This document shows positions 6,000-11,994 of a stretch of DNA of 11,994 nucleotides, piece by piece. This DNA is from Comamonas sp. GTDB taxonomy: Bacteria; Pseudomonadota; Gammaproteobacteria; Burkholderiales; Burkholderiaceae_C. A program made the position numbers and the translations under genes. The notes below the pieces were generated by a model that saw only the letters and a program-made list of their open reading frames with translations, had not been told where the DNA came from and ran no database searches. How positions within the stretch are numbered: position 1 is the first letter of the stretch; each line of letters starts with the position of its first letter. The stretch spans positions 1-11,994 of the forward strand of contig JAFAIY010000643.1 of NCBI GenBank assembly GCA_019236485.1, written 5' to 3'.

Positions 6000-6431
6000 T
6001 TAGCAGCGCCCCTCGGCCCGGCAGGCGGGCACGGCCTGGCCGCTGGCATCGCGCCACTGCACGGCTCCGGGCTCCGCGGCCGACGTAGGCTGGCCCTCCT
6101 GGGACGGCGCGGCCTGCGGGCGATTGGGGTCGTGCAGCACCGTCGAGGTGCCGACACCGACGCCCACGCTGGCTCCGCCCACGCCCGTGGCCGCTCCCAC
6201 ACCGGCCGTGCCCAGCACCTGGCCGCGCTGGTTCACGCCCACGCCAACGCCCAGCGGACCCACGCCCGTGCCCACGCCGGCGCTGAGACCGCCGCTGCCC
6301 AGGCCCACACCCACCGAGAACGGCCCCACCGGAATGCCGACGCCCACGCCGGCGCCTACCGAGCTGCAGCCCGCCAGGGCGGCCAGGGTGAGAACGATCA
6401 AGGCCGTGGCCGCGGTTTTACATGCTGTCAT
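6000..6431 (-). CDS. Glycine/valine-repeat lipoprotein, hypothetical
   Basis: This is a 143-residue protein. Residues 1-21 form a lipoprotein signal: 'MTACK' then a hydrophobic core ending in the lipobox L-A-G-C, with Cys22 the lipidation site. Ser23 and Ser24 after the cysteine suggest outer-membrane sorting by the usual rule. Residues 25-95 are a low-complexity run of Gly alternating with Val, Ser or Pro ('GVGVGIPVGPFSVGVGLG...'). It is followed by a Pro/Gln/Ala linker and a short end with Trp126 and two cysteines (Cys137, Cys143). No catalytic domain is visible and I do not recognise a named family. Its start codon overlaps the stop of tetR by four bases (ATGA), so it is probably the second gene of a tetR operon and translationally coupled. 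A simple G/V repeat can appear by chance in GC-rich DNA, but the lipobox and coupling make a real gene likely. Confidence 0.75.
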   Translation of the reverse strand: MTACKTAATALIVLTLAALAGCSSVGAGVGVGIPVGPFSVGVGLGSGGLSAGVGTGVGPLGVGVGVNQRGQVLGTAGVGAATGVGGASVGVGVGTSTVLHDPNRPQAAPSQEGQPTSAAEPGAVQWRDASGQAVPACRAEGRC

Positions 6432-7129
6432 GACTGGGATTCCAAGCTCTTTTTCACGCCGCCATTGTGGCCCGGCGCGGCGGCAAACAGGTTTTCGATC
6501 AACAGTTCCACCAGCGGAGGTATCGGCAATTGCCGGTTTTTCTCGGGCGCCAGCAGGCCGTTGTGCACCATGCCCATCCAGAACGGGCTGGCCAGCAGCT
6601 GGGCACTGAGGCTGACGGAGTCCGTGCGCAGCTCGCCCTCGTCCACGGCCAGCTGCAGCAGCTCCTGCACATGCTGCTGCCAGGGGTCGAACGCCAGCTC
6701 CTTGTACAGCCGCGCGAGCTCGGGAACATGGCGGGCCTCGCTCAGGATCAGCTGTGCCAGCTTGCCGCGCTCGCTGCCTTCCAGCATCTCCAGGGTGGGC
6801 AGCAGGCTGCGGCGCAGCAGGGCCTTGACGGATTCGCCGGGCCTGCGGCGCAGCGGCCGGTAGGCCGCCGAATGCTGCAGCGCATGCTCGATCACGCCGC
6901 GCAGCAGCTCGTGCTTGGAGGGGTAGTACAGATACAGCGTGCCCTTGGCCACCCGGGCGCGGCGCGCTATGCGCTCCATGGTGCTGCGCGCCAGACCGGT
7001 TTCCACAAACTCGGCCAGCGCGGCTTCCGTGATCTGCCGACGGGTCTGGGCCGTCTTGTCCAGGCTAGGGCCGCGCTTGCGCCGGCCCGGGTCGCAAGCC
7101 GGCGAATCTTGCAAATTTTGTTCAGACAT
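6428..7129 (-). CDS. TetR/AcrR-family transcriptional regulator
   Basis: This 233-residue repressor starts from the ATG at 7129; a GTG directly before it (7132) is an alternative start. The N-terminal TetR domain is clear: 'TRRQITEAALAEFVETGLARS' leads into the helix-turn-helix 'STMERIARRARVAKGTLYLYYPSKHELL' (about residues 49-76). The 'KGTLYLYYPSK' block is the family's most conserved part. A basic tail (residues 10-25, with 'GRRKRG') precedes it. The C-terminal ligand-binding region is not specific enough to name the inducer. The gene is divergent from an MFS transporter, and a TGACC-N4-GGTCA inverted repeat lies in the 159 bases between. The classical reading is a drug- or metabolite-sensing repressor that controls itself and the exporter. 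The downstream lipoprotein gene overlaps its stop codon and should be co-regulated. Confidence 0.93.
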   Translation of the reverse strand: MSEQNLQDSPACDPGRRKRGPSLDKTAQTRRQITEAALAEFVETGLARSTMERIARRARVAKGTLYLYYPSKHELLRGVIEHALQHSAAYRPLRRRPGESVKALLRRSLLPTLEMLEGSERGKLAQLILSEARHVPELARLYKELAFDPWQQHVQELLQLAVDEGELRTDSVSLSAQLLASPFWMGMVHNGLLAPEKNRQLPIPPLVELLIENLFAAAPGHNGGVKKSLESQS

Positions 7130-7197
7130 CACCGTTCTGCCGCCATGGGCACAGCGCCGACGGCGGCCATGTCCACACAGGCTTTTCTACAATTCAC

Positions 7198-7221
7198 AAA
7201 ATTGACCAATAGGTCATTTTT
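7198..7221. promoter_or_regulatory. Predicted TetR-family operator between tetR and the MFS gene
   Basis: The arms AAAATTGACC (7198-7207) and GGTCATTTTT (7212-7221) form an inverted repeat matching at nine of ten positions around AATA. The core TGACC-N4-GGTCA is a common TetR-family operator shape. It sits in the AT-rich part of the divergent spacer. The left half includes TTGACC (7202-7207), a good -35 for the MFS gene, with CATTGT (7226-7231) as a possible -10 at 18 bases, so binding would block transcription. Confidence 0.65.
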
Positions 7222-7288
7222 AATGCATTGTAGGCAGGCGGCAAAAACCTTTTCCCCGCCGCTGCGGCTTCTGTATCTCGGTCACATC

Positions 7289-8506
7289 ATGCAAACCAAA
7301 TGGACGCCCTATCCCTGGGTGTGCTTTTCCATGTGCGTGGGCGTCATGGGCACGGCCCTGGCCAGCCCGCTATACCCCCTCTACCAGCAGGCCTGGGGCC
7401 TGCAGCCCAGCCACATCACGCAGATCTTCGTGGCCTATATGTTCGGCGCGCTGGCCAGCCTGCTGTTCCTGGGCCGGCTCACGGACCGTTTCGGCTTCAT
7501 GGCCGTGCTGCGCGCGGGCCTGATCCTGATGACCCTGGGCGTGGGCAGCTCGGCCCTGGCCTGGGATGTGCCCAGCTTCTCGGTCTGCCGCTTCATCATC
7601 GGCGTGGCCTCGGGAATGATCACCACCTCGGCCTCGGTGGGCATGACCCGGCTCAACAACAAGGGCGATCTGCAGCGCGCGGCGGCCACGACCAGTCTCA
7701 CCATCGCCTTCGGCTTCGGCCTGGGCCCCGTGGTCGGCGGGCTGATGGCGCAATGGGTGCCCGCACCGCTGAAGACCGCCTATCTGCCGTCCCTGGCCCT
7801 GGGCCTGCTGGCCATCTATGCGCTGTTCCAGCTGCGCCTGCCCGAGCTGCCTGCGGGTACGGCCGCGCCGGCCGCCGCGCCGCGCTTCTCGTTCAAGGAT
7901 GTACAGCCCGCGCTCTCCCAGCCGCGCAAGCCTTTTGTGCGCCACTACGCTCTGGGCTGCATGGCCGCGTTCTCGGCCTTCGGCATGTTCAGCCTGTTCG
8001 CCTCGCTGGCGCCCAGCTTCATGGAGCATATGGTGCCCTGGCATGGCCCGGCGGTTTCGGGCCTGTCCATAGGCATCATCCTGTTCCTGTCGGCCATCGT
8101 GCAGCTGATCGCCCGGCCCTATGCGACCAAGGGCGTGGCCATCGCCGGCTTCTTCGCGCTCACGGCCTGCAACCTGCTGCTGCTGCTCAACACCTTTGCG
8201 GGCTCGCCCTGGCTGTTCGCGCTGTGCGTGATCGCCACGGCGGCCGGCCACGGCATGTGCAATCTGGCGGGCATGTCCATAGTCAACAAGGTCTCCAAAC
8301 CGGCCAGCCGCACGGGCTTGCTGTCCACCTATCTGATCGTGGGCTATCTGGGCACGATTGTTCCCATCCTGGGCCTCGGCTGGCTGTCGGACGCCATAGG
8401 CCTGACCCGCGCGCTGAGCGTGTTCTGCATCTGCCTGGCCCTGCTCACCGCGTTTCTGGGTGCGATGTGCATGCGCGCGCGCGTGCTGCCGATTCCGCGC
8501 GAGTAA
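7289..8506 (+). CDS. MFS transporter, probable exporter controlled by the divergent TetR
   Basis: This 405-residue integral membrane protein has the hydrophobic pattern of a 12-helix major facilitator. Motif A of the MFS, 'GRLTDRFGFMAVLRAG' (residues 62-77), lies between helices 2 and 3. 'LGPVVGGLMAQW' after helix 5 resembles the motif C region of proton-driven exporters. The central loop is 'PELPAGTAAPAAAPRFSFKDV'. The substrate is not deducible; drug or metabolite efflux is inferred from the fold and the TetR partner. ATG 7289 gives a normal short cytoplasmic N-terminus. An in-frame ATG at 7223 would add 22 residues with no membrane or family features and lies inside the promoter region, so I reject it. 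No strong Shine-Dalgarno sequence precedes 7289. The next gene follows after only about 10-20 bases, suggesting a two-transporter transcript. Confidence 0.92.
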   Translation: MQTKWTPYPWVCFSMCVGVMGTALASPLYPLYQQAWGLQPSHITQIFVAYMFGALASLLFLGRLTDRFGFMAVLRAGLILMTLGVGSSALAWDVPSFSVCRFIIGVASGMITTSASVGMTRLNNKGDLQRAAATTSLTIAFGFGLGPVVGGLMAQWVPAPLKTAYLPSLALGLLAIYALFQLRLPELPAGTAAPAAAPRFSFKDVQPALSQPRKPFVRHYALGCMAAFSAFGMFSLFASLAPSFMEHMVPWHGPAVSGLSIGIILFLSAIVQLIARPYATKGVAIAGFFALTACNLLLLLNTFAGSPWLFALCVIATAAGHGMCNLAGMSIVNKVSKPASRTGLLSTYLIVGYLGTIVPILGLGWLSDAIGLTRALSVFCICLALLTAFLGAMCMRARVLPIPRE

Positions 8507-8517
8507 GTCCCGACCGG

Positions 8518-9459
8518 TTGCCTGCCTTGCCTACATTCAAGATCCCGCGCCTGCCGCTGAGCCTGCAGGAAGCCGCGCTCGTCGGCGTCACCATGCTGTG
8601 GGGCACGACGTTTCTCGTCGTCCACACGGCGATGCAATACACCGGGCCGCTGTTCTTCGTCGGCTTTCGCTTCACCACGGCCGGCCTGCTGTGCCTGCTG
8701 GTCTTCCACCGCAGCATGCGCGAGCTGAGCTGGCAGGAGGTCAGGGCCGGGGCCGCCATCGGCCTGTCGATCTTCCTGGGCTACGGCCTGCAGACCCATG
8801 GTCTGCAAAGCGTCAGCGCCAGCCAGTCGGCCTTCATCACAGCGCTGTACGTGCCCACGGTGCCGCTGCTGCAGTGGCTGGTGCTGCGCAACGCGCCGCA
8901 TCCCATGAGCTGGCTGGGCATCGCCCTGGCCTTCACCGGCCTGGTGCTGCTGACCAGCCCGCAGCCGCTGGCCGGTCTGGAAGGCTTCGCGGGACTGGCT
9001 CCGGGCACCGGCGAGCTGGCCTCGCTGCTGGCGGCCTTGGTGTTCGCGGCCGAGATCATTCTCATCGGCAAATATGCGGGCCAGGTGAACCTGCAGCGCG
9101 TGACCGTGGTGCAGCTGCTGGTGGGCGGTCTGCTCTCGTTCGCCGCCATGCCCCTGGCCGGAGAAGCCCTGCCGGCCTTCTCCTGGATCTGGCTGGCCTG
9201 TGCGCTGGGCCTGGGTACGGCCAGCGTGCTCATACAGCTGACCATGAACTGGGCGCAGAAGGTCGTGTCCCCCACCAAGGCCACGCTGATCTATGCGGGC
9301 GAGCCCATCTGGGGCGGCTTGGTCGGGCGCCTGGCCGGCGAGATGCTGCCCGCACTGGCCTTGCTGGGCGCCGGCCTGGTCGTGCTGGGTGCCGTGGTCA
9401 GCGAGCTGCGGCCGCGCTTCAGGCGCTGGGCTCGACTGCTTCCTCTGCCGCGCCAGTAA
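8518..9459 (+). CDS. DMT-superfamily transporter with two EamA domains
   Basis: The protein has about 310-313 residues and ten hydrophobic segments arranged as two EamA repeats, the standard size for the drug/metabolite transporter family. The first repeat begins at '[25 protein letters not shown]', typical of family helix 1. The second repeat starts near '[23 protein letters not shown]' and ends with '[17 protein letters not shown]', the conserved penultimate-helix motif. It probably exports or imports small metabolites across the inner membrane; the substrate is unknown. No ATG or GTG lies at the right place. TTG at 8518 or TTG at 8527 are the only starts that keep helix 1 whole, since ATG 8593 would cut into it. 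The start is therefore uncertain. The gap to the preceding MFS gene is 11 or 20 bases, which suggests co-transcription. Its last 41 bases overlap the 3' end of soxR on the other strand. Confidence 0.88.
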   Translation: MPALPTFKIPRLPLSLQEAALVGVTMLWGTTFLVVHTAMQYTGPLFFVGFRFTTAGLLCLLVFHRSMRELSWQEVRAGAAIGLSIFLGYGLQTHGLQSVSASQSAFITALYVPTVPLLQWLVLRNAPHPMSWLGIALAFTGLVLLTSPQPLAGLEGFAGLAPGTGELASLLAALVFAAEIILIGKYAGQVNLQRVTVVQLLVGGLLSFAAMPLAGEALPAFSWIWLACALGLGTASVLIQLTMNWAQKVVSPTKATLIYAGEPIWGGLVGRLAGEMLPALALLGAGLVVLGAVVSELRPRFRRWARLLPLPRQ

Positions 9460-9937
9460 CCCACGCTCGAGCCGCGAAATGCGGCCCCGGCCCGGCCTCG
9501 GCCAGGCAGTCACCCTCGTTGCGCAGCGGACAGGCCTTGAGCGACAGACAGCCGCAGCCTATGCAGCCGTCCAGCTGGTCGCGCAGCTGCACCAGTCCCG
9601 CTATGCGCTGGTCGAGCTGGCCGCGCCACTGGACGGACAGCGCCGTCCAGTCGGCCTTGCTCGGCACCTGGTCCGCAGGCAGCAGGCTCAGCACCTCGGC
9701 GATCTCGGCCAGCGGCACGCCCATGCGCTGTGCGACCTTGATCACGGCCAGGCGGCGCAGCACGGCACGCGGATAGCGGCGCTGGTTGCCCGGGGTGCGC
9801 GCACTCGCGATCAGGCCGCACTTTTCATAGAAGTGCAGCGTGGACACCGCCACGCCGCTGCGTCTGGCCACCTCGCCCACGCCCAGCAGCGCCTGCGCAC
9901 CGCCGGCCGCTTCCTCACACTGCGCTATCAATTCCAT
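9419..9937 (-). CDS. soxR: Redox-sensitive transcriptional activator SoxR (MerR family, [2Fe-2S])
   Basis: This 172-residue regulator has a MerR-type N-terminal helix-turn-helix, '[26 protein letters not shown]' (18-43), followed by '[26 protein letters not shown]' and the dimerisation helix. The SoxR signature is the cluster Cys125-x2-Cys128-x-Cys130-x5-Cys136 ('[12 protein letters not shown]'), which holds the [2Fe-2S] centre. All four ligands are present at the family spacing, and the N-terminus is about six residues longer than in E. coli. Oxidation of the cluster, or direct contact with redox-cycling compounds, twists the promoter DNA and activates transcription. The start ATG at 9937 has an AAGGA site five bases upstream. 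An upstream in-frame ATG at 10006 would run through the spacer and has no family similarity. It is divergent from the RidA-like/MFS pair, with a SoxR box between. No soxS is present in the window. Confidence 0.96.
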   Translation of the reverse strand: MELIAQCEEAAGGAQALLGVGEVARRSGVAVSTLHFYEKCGLIASARTPGNQRRYPRAVLRRLAVIKVAQRMGVPLAEIAEVLSLLPADQVPSKADWTALSVQWRGQLDQRIAGLVQLRDQLDGCIGCGCLSLKACPLRNEGDCLAEAGPGPHFAARAWVTGAAEEAVEPSA

Positions 9938-10006
9938 ACATGTCCTTGTTGCTGGCGTGTGACCGGCACGCCATGGCCCCAGTTTTTCGGAGGTCTTAGA
10001 AAACAC

Positions 10007-10037
10007 TTGACCTCAAGCTTAGTTGAGGTTGAACAAT
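10007..10037 (+). promoter_or_regulatory. SoxR-controlled promoter with SoxR box in a 19-bp spacer
   Basis: -35 TTGACC (10007-10012) and -10 AACAAT (10032-10037) are separated by 19 bases, the over-long spacer typical of MerR/SoxR-activated promoters. The spacer region contains CCTCAAGCTTAGTTGAGG (10011-10028). Its outer arms CCTCAA/TTGAGG are the same as in the E. coli soxS box (CCTCAAGTTAACTTGAGG). Direction and spacing point to activation of the plus-strand genes; start is expected near 10044. soxR begins 73 bases away on the other strand. Confidence 0.88.
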
Positions 10038-10043
10038 GCCAGC

Positions 10044-10090
10044 CGGTTCCCCGTAAAAAAACCCGCACTTGCCGGGCCCGGCCGGAACCG
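10044..10090 (+). other. Foldable 5' leader segment of the SoxR-activated transcript
   Basis: CGGTTCC (10044-10050) and GGAACCG (10084-10090) are complementary and would close a structure. Its interior includes the perfect palindrome CCGGGCCCGG (10072-10081). The first arm begins at the expected transcription start, giving an mRNA with a paired 5' end and leaving 10091-10108 free for ribosome binding. It could stabilise the mRNA. No known riboswitch is recognised. Confidence 0.35.
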
Positions 10091-10108
10091 TTTGCCCGAA
10101 AGACTTCC

Positions 10109-10615
10109 ATGCACAGCACCAGCCACCAAACCTCCGCCCAGCGCCAATATCTGCAGCCCGCCGGCCTTTATGACTGCAGCCCCAACGGCTACACCCATGT
10201 GGTCGCCGTGCAGGAGCCGCTGCGCTGGCTGTTCGTCTCCGGCCAGGGCGGCGAGAATGCGCAGGCCGAGCTGCCCGACGACTTTGCGGCACAGGCCGAG
10301 CAGGCCCTGGCCAATGTCCGGACCGCTCTGGCCGCGGGCGGCGCCGACATGGGCCATGTGACCAAGCTCAGCGTGCTCATCGTCGACCACAGCCTGGAGC
10401 GTTTCGAGCACTGGCAAAGCAGCGTGCGCCAGCACTGGGGCAGCGGCGAGCCCGGCGACCTGCGGCCGCGCTTTCCGGCCTGCACGCTGATTCCCGTGTC
10501 CAAGCTGGCCCTGCCCGGCATGCTGATCGAAGTCGAGGCCACGGCGGCCGTCCCCGTCGCTGCCCCCGCTGCGCCGGCGCAGTCCCAGGCCAGCCGCAAC
10601 ACCGTGGCCGCCTGA
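10109..10615 (+). CDS. RidA (YjgF/YER057c/UK114) family protein, non-canonical active site
   Basis: This 168-residue protein has the Rid fold: 'WLFVSGQGG' (40-48), 'FAAQAEQALANVRTALAAGGADMGHVTKLSVLIVD' (59-93), and the C-terminal 'LPGMLIEVEATA' (135-146). In canonical RidA an Arg in the 'P-A-R' motif, together with the C-terminal Glu, drives hydrolysis of reactive enamines/imines. Here that motif reads Pro123-Ala124-Cys125, so the Arg is absent. It therefore belongs with the Rid subfamilies lacking the Arg, whose activities are largely unknown. A tail of about 20 residues rich in Ala/Pro follows the fold. ATG 10109 is the first ATG in the frame after the SoxR promoter; the expected leader is about 65 bases and the Shine-Dalgarno sequence is weak (GAAAG). 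It precedes an MFS gene by 25 bases and is presumably induced by SoxR with it. A role on a redox-active small molecule is inference. Confidence 0.85.
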   Translation: MHSTSHQTSAQRQYLQPAGLYDCSPNGYTHVVAVQEPLRWLFVSGQGGENAQAELPDDFAAQAEQALANVRTALAAGGADMGHVTKLSVLIVDHSLERFEHWQSSVRQHWGSGEPGDLRPRFPACTLIPVSKLALPGMLIEVEATAAVPVAAPAAPAQSQASRNTVAA

Positions 10616-10640
10616 CCTTTTTCCGGAATCCTCGCGCCTC

Positions 10641-11846
10641 ATGACCACCCAGACCGCCCCGCACCCGATTCTTCCGCTCTCCACGCTGCTGCTCATGGCC
10701 ACGGCCTGCGGCCTCTGCGCGGGAGCCAATTACTTCAACCAGCCGCTGCTGCACTCCATGGCCCTGCATCTGCAGATCAGCGATGCGCAGGCCTCGAGCA
10801 CCGTGACCATGGCCCAGGTCTCCTACGGCCTGGGCCTGCTGTTCCTCGTGCCCCTGGGCGATATGCTGGAGCGCCGCCGCCTGGTGCTGATACTCATGCT
10901 GCTGGCGGCCTGCGGCATGCTGCTCTCCGGTCTCAGCGGCAGGGCCGGCAGCTTTGCGCTGCTGGCCGCGGGCACGCTGATGGCCGGCGTGTTCTCGGTC
11001 GCGGCCCAGGTGCTGGTGCCCATGGCCGCCAGCTTTGCCGCCCCGGGCACCAGCGGCCGCGCCGTAGGCCTGGTGATGAGCGGCCTGCTGATCGGCATCC
11101 TGGCCTCGCGCAGCGTGGCCGGCATTCTCTCCGACCTCGGCGGCTGGAGCACCGTGTACTGGGTGGGCGCGGTCTGCACCGCGCTCATGGCCGTGCTGCT
11201 GGCACGTGCCCTGCCCAAGGCGGCGCCGGCCACCCCCGTGGGCTATGGCGAAGTGATGAAGTCTCTGGGCGAGCTGCTGCGCCAGCACCCGCGCCTGCGC
11301 AGCCGTGCGCTGATCGGCGGCACGGGCTTCGCGACGGTGAGCGTGCTGTTTTCCACCATGGCGCTGCTGCTGGCCGGCCCGGGCTTCGAGCTCTCCGACC
11401 TGATGATCGGCCTGATCGGCATCGTGGGCATCGCCGGCGCGCTGATGGCCAATGTGGCCGGGCGCCTGGCCGACAAGGGTCTGGAGCAGTCCACCACCCT
11501 GGCCGGAGCGGTTCTGCTGCTGCTGGGCTGGCTCTGCCTGTGGCTGGGCGGCACCAGCATCTGGTGGTTTCTGCTGGGCCTGCTGGTGGTCGACGGCGCG
11601 CTGCAGGCGCTGCACATCAGCAACCAGAACGTGGTCTACGCGCTCGCTCCCAATGCCCGTTCACGCATCAACGCCGTGTATATGACGACCTATTTCCTCG
11701 GTGCCTCGCTGGGTTCGGCCCTGGGCTCCTGGGCCTGGCTGGAACATGGCTGGACGGGCACCAGCCTCATGGGCGGACTGCTGGGTTTGATCACCCTGGG
11801 CGTGGTGCTCTGGGACCGGACTCTGCTTGCGGGCTCGCGCCGCTGA
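10641..11846 (+). CDS. MFS transporter in the SoxR-activated unit, probable efflux pump
   Basis: This 401-residue protein has about 12 hydrophobic helices. The beginning, 'ATACGLCAGANYFNQPLLHSMA' (residues 20-41, shown in pieces: Ala-Asn-Tyr-Phe-Asn-Gln-Pro-Leu-Leu), is characteristic of a proteobacterial MFS efflux subgroup. 'PLGDMLERRR' (71-80) is the loop 2-3 motif A. 'NARSRINAVYMTTYFLGASLGS' near residue 345 is the late conserved loop and helix 11. It should act in the inner membrane. The substrate is unknown, but control by SoxR suggests export of redox-cycling compounds. This would be comparable in logic to the SoxR-controlled MFS gene known in Pseudomonas aeruginosa. It follows the RidA-like gene by 25 bases with no promoter seen between, so the two are likely one operon. 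The ATG has only a poor ribosome site (GGA 13 bases upstream). A strong terminator follows 49 bases after the stop. Confidence 0.92.
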   Translation: MTTQTAPHPILPLSTLLLMATACGLCAGANYFNQPLLHSMALHLQISDAQASSTVTMAQVSYGLGLLFLVPLGDMLERRRLVLILMLLAACGMLLSGLSGRAGSFALLAAGTLMAGVFSVAAQVLVPMAASFAAPGTSGRAVGLVMSGLLIGILASRSVAGILSDLGGWSTVYWVGAVCTALMAVLLARALPKAAPATPVGYGEVMKSLGELLRQHPRLRSRALIGGTGFATVSVLFSTMALLLAGPGFELSDLMIGLIGIVGIAGALMANVAGRLADKGLEQSTTLAGAVLLLLGWLCLWLGGTSIWWFLLGLLVVDGALQALHISNQNVVYALAPNARSRINAVYMTTYFLGASLGSALGSWAWLEHGWTGTSLMGGLLGLITLGVVLWDRTLLAGSRR

Positions 11847-11895
11847 CCATCGATTCCATAGCCGGCGGCGCTTATCGAACCGCCGCCCCGAAGAC

Positions 11896-11937
11896 AAAAA
11901 ATCCCCGCAGGGCCGGAATGCTCTGCGGGGATTTTTT
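11896..11937. terminator. Strong bidirectional intrinsic terminator
   Basis: AAAAAATCCCCGCAG (11896-11910) and CTGCGGGGATTTTTT (11923-11937) are exact reverse complements, a 15-bp stem with a 12-base loop. The G/C core is flanked by an A-run on the left and a T-run on the right, so it works for both strands. It sits between the convergent ends of the MFS gene and the minus-strand gene at the window edge. Confidence 0.93.
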
Positions 11938-11949
11938 GAGACTGGCGGT

Positions 11950-11994
11950 TTAGACCAGCAGCGCGTTCACACGCTTCACATAGGCCGCGGGGTC
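11950..11994 (-). CDS. C-terminal end of an unidentified minus-strand gene
   Basis: Reading the minus strand from the window edge gives 14 sense codons ending ...DPAAYVKRVNALLV, then a TAA stop (11950-11952). The frame is open to the edge, the codon use (GTG, CTG, GCG, CGT, AAG) fits the neighbourhood, and the stop lies 12 bases from the bidirectional terminator. The convergent layout also expects a gene here. Fourteen residues are too few to name a family, so no function is given. Confidence 0.6.
   Translation of the reverse strand, partial: DPAAYVKRVNALLV

Noticed and set aside
6150..6360. Repeated CCCACGCC-like units, considered as a tandem repeat or CRISPR array.
   Set aside because: Units are irregular in length and spacing and follow the codon frame of a Gly/Val-repeat protein.
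7370..8251. A 293-codon Gln/Gly/Arg-rich minus-strand frame opposite the MFS gene.
   Set aside because: It is a typical antisense shadow of a membrane-protein gene, with no domain and no start signals.

Overview
The window is about 12 kb of dense, high-GC chromosomal DNA. Short spacers, a strong G/C third-position bias and the gene families present fit a betaproteobacterium of the Burkholderiales. I infer Comamonadaceae (a Comamonas- or Delftia-like genome), but no rRNA or marker gene here proves it. I see no insertion sequence, phage gene, CRISPR array, tRNA or rRNA. The most interesting content is in the regulatory sites rather than in an exotic gene cluster.

Layout. (1) Positions 1-1139 hold the tail of a 3-hydroxybutyryl-CoA dehydrogenase and a crotonase-fold protein, so this is acyl-CoA metabolism. 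(2) Positions 1157-2926 hold an exported serine hydrolase of the beta-lactamase/NylB fold and a small ParB-like single-domain protein. (3) Positions 3097-4097 hold a complete organic-hydroperoxide defence unit. Two OhrR-type operators overlap the promoter, followed by ohrR and then ohr, apparently one transcript. (4) Positions 4114-5986 hold a divergent pair: a 2H phosphoesterase (2'-5' RNA ligase-like) on the minus strand and the stress kinase srkA on the plus strand. (5) Positions 6000-8506 hold a minus-strand tetR and glycine-rich lipoprotein pair joined by an ATGA overlap. A divergent MFS transporter lies opposite, with a good TetR-type inverted repeat between. A DMT-family transporter follows directly (to 9459). 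(6) Positions 9419-11846 hold soxR (minus) divergent from a RidA-like protein and an MFS exporter (plus). A textbook SoxR box sits in a 19-bp promoter spacer. A strong bidirectional terminator closes the unit, and the last codons of a minus-strand gene reach the window edge.

Working together. Three stress-response units sit within about 8 kb: OhrR-Ohr (organic peroxides), SrkA (stress survival kinase) and SoxR (redox-cycling compounds). Two regulator/transporter pairs (TetR-MFS and SoxR-RidA-MFS) look like inducible efflux modules. SoxR appears to control an enzyme-like protein and an exporter directly, not a soxS gene, as is known for non-enteric bacteria.

Recurrent motif. Three genes (ParB-like at 2531, ohrR at 3142, srkA at 4952) share one arrangement: a -10-like hexamer ending in AAT, exactly six bases, then the start codon, with no convincing Shine-Dalgarno sequence. 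This predicts leaderless mRNAs. At two of them an inverted repeat also spans the -10 and the start codon.
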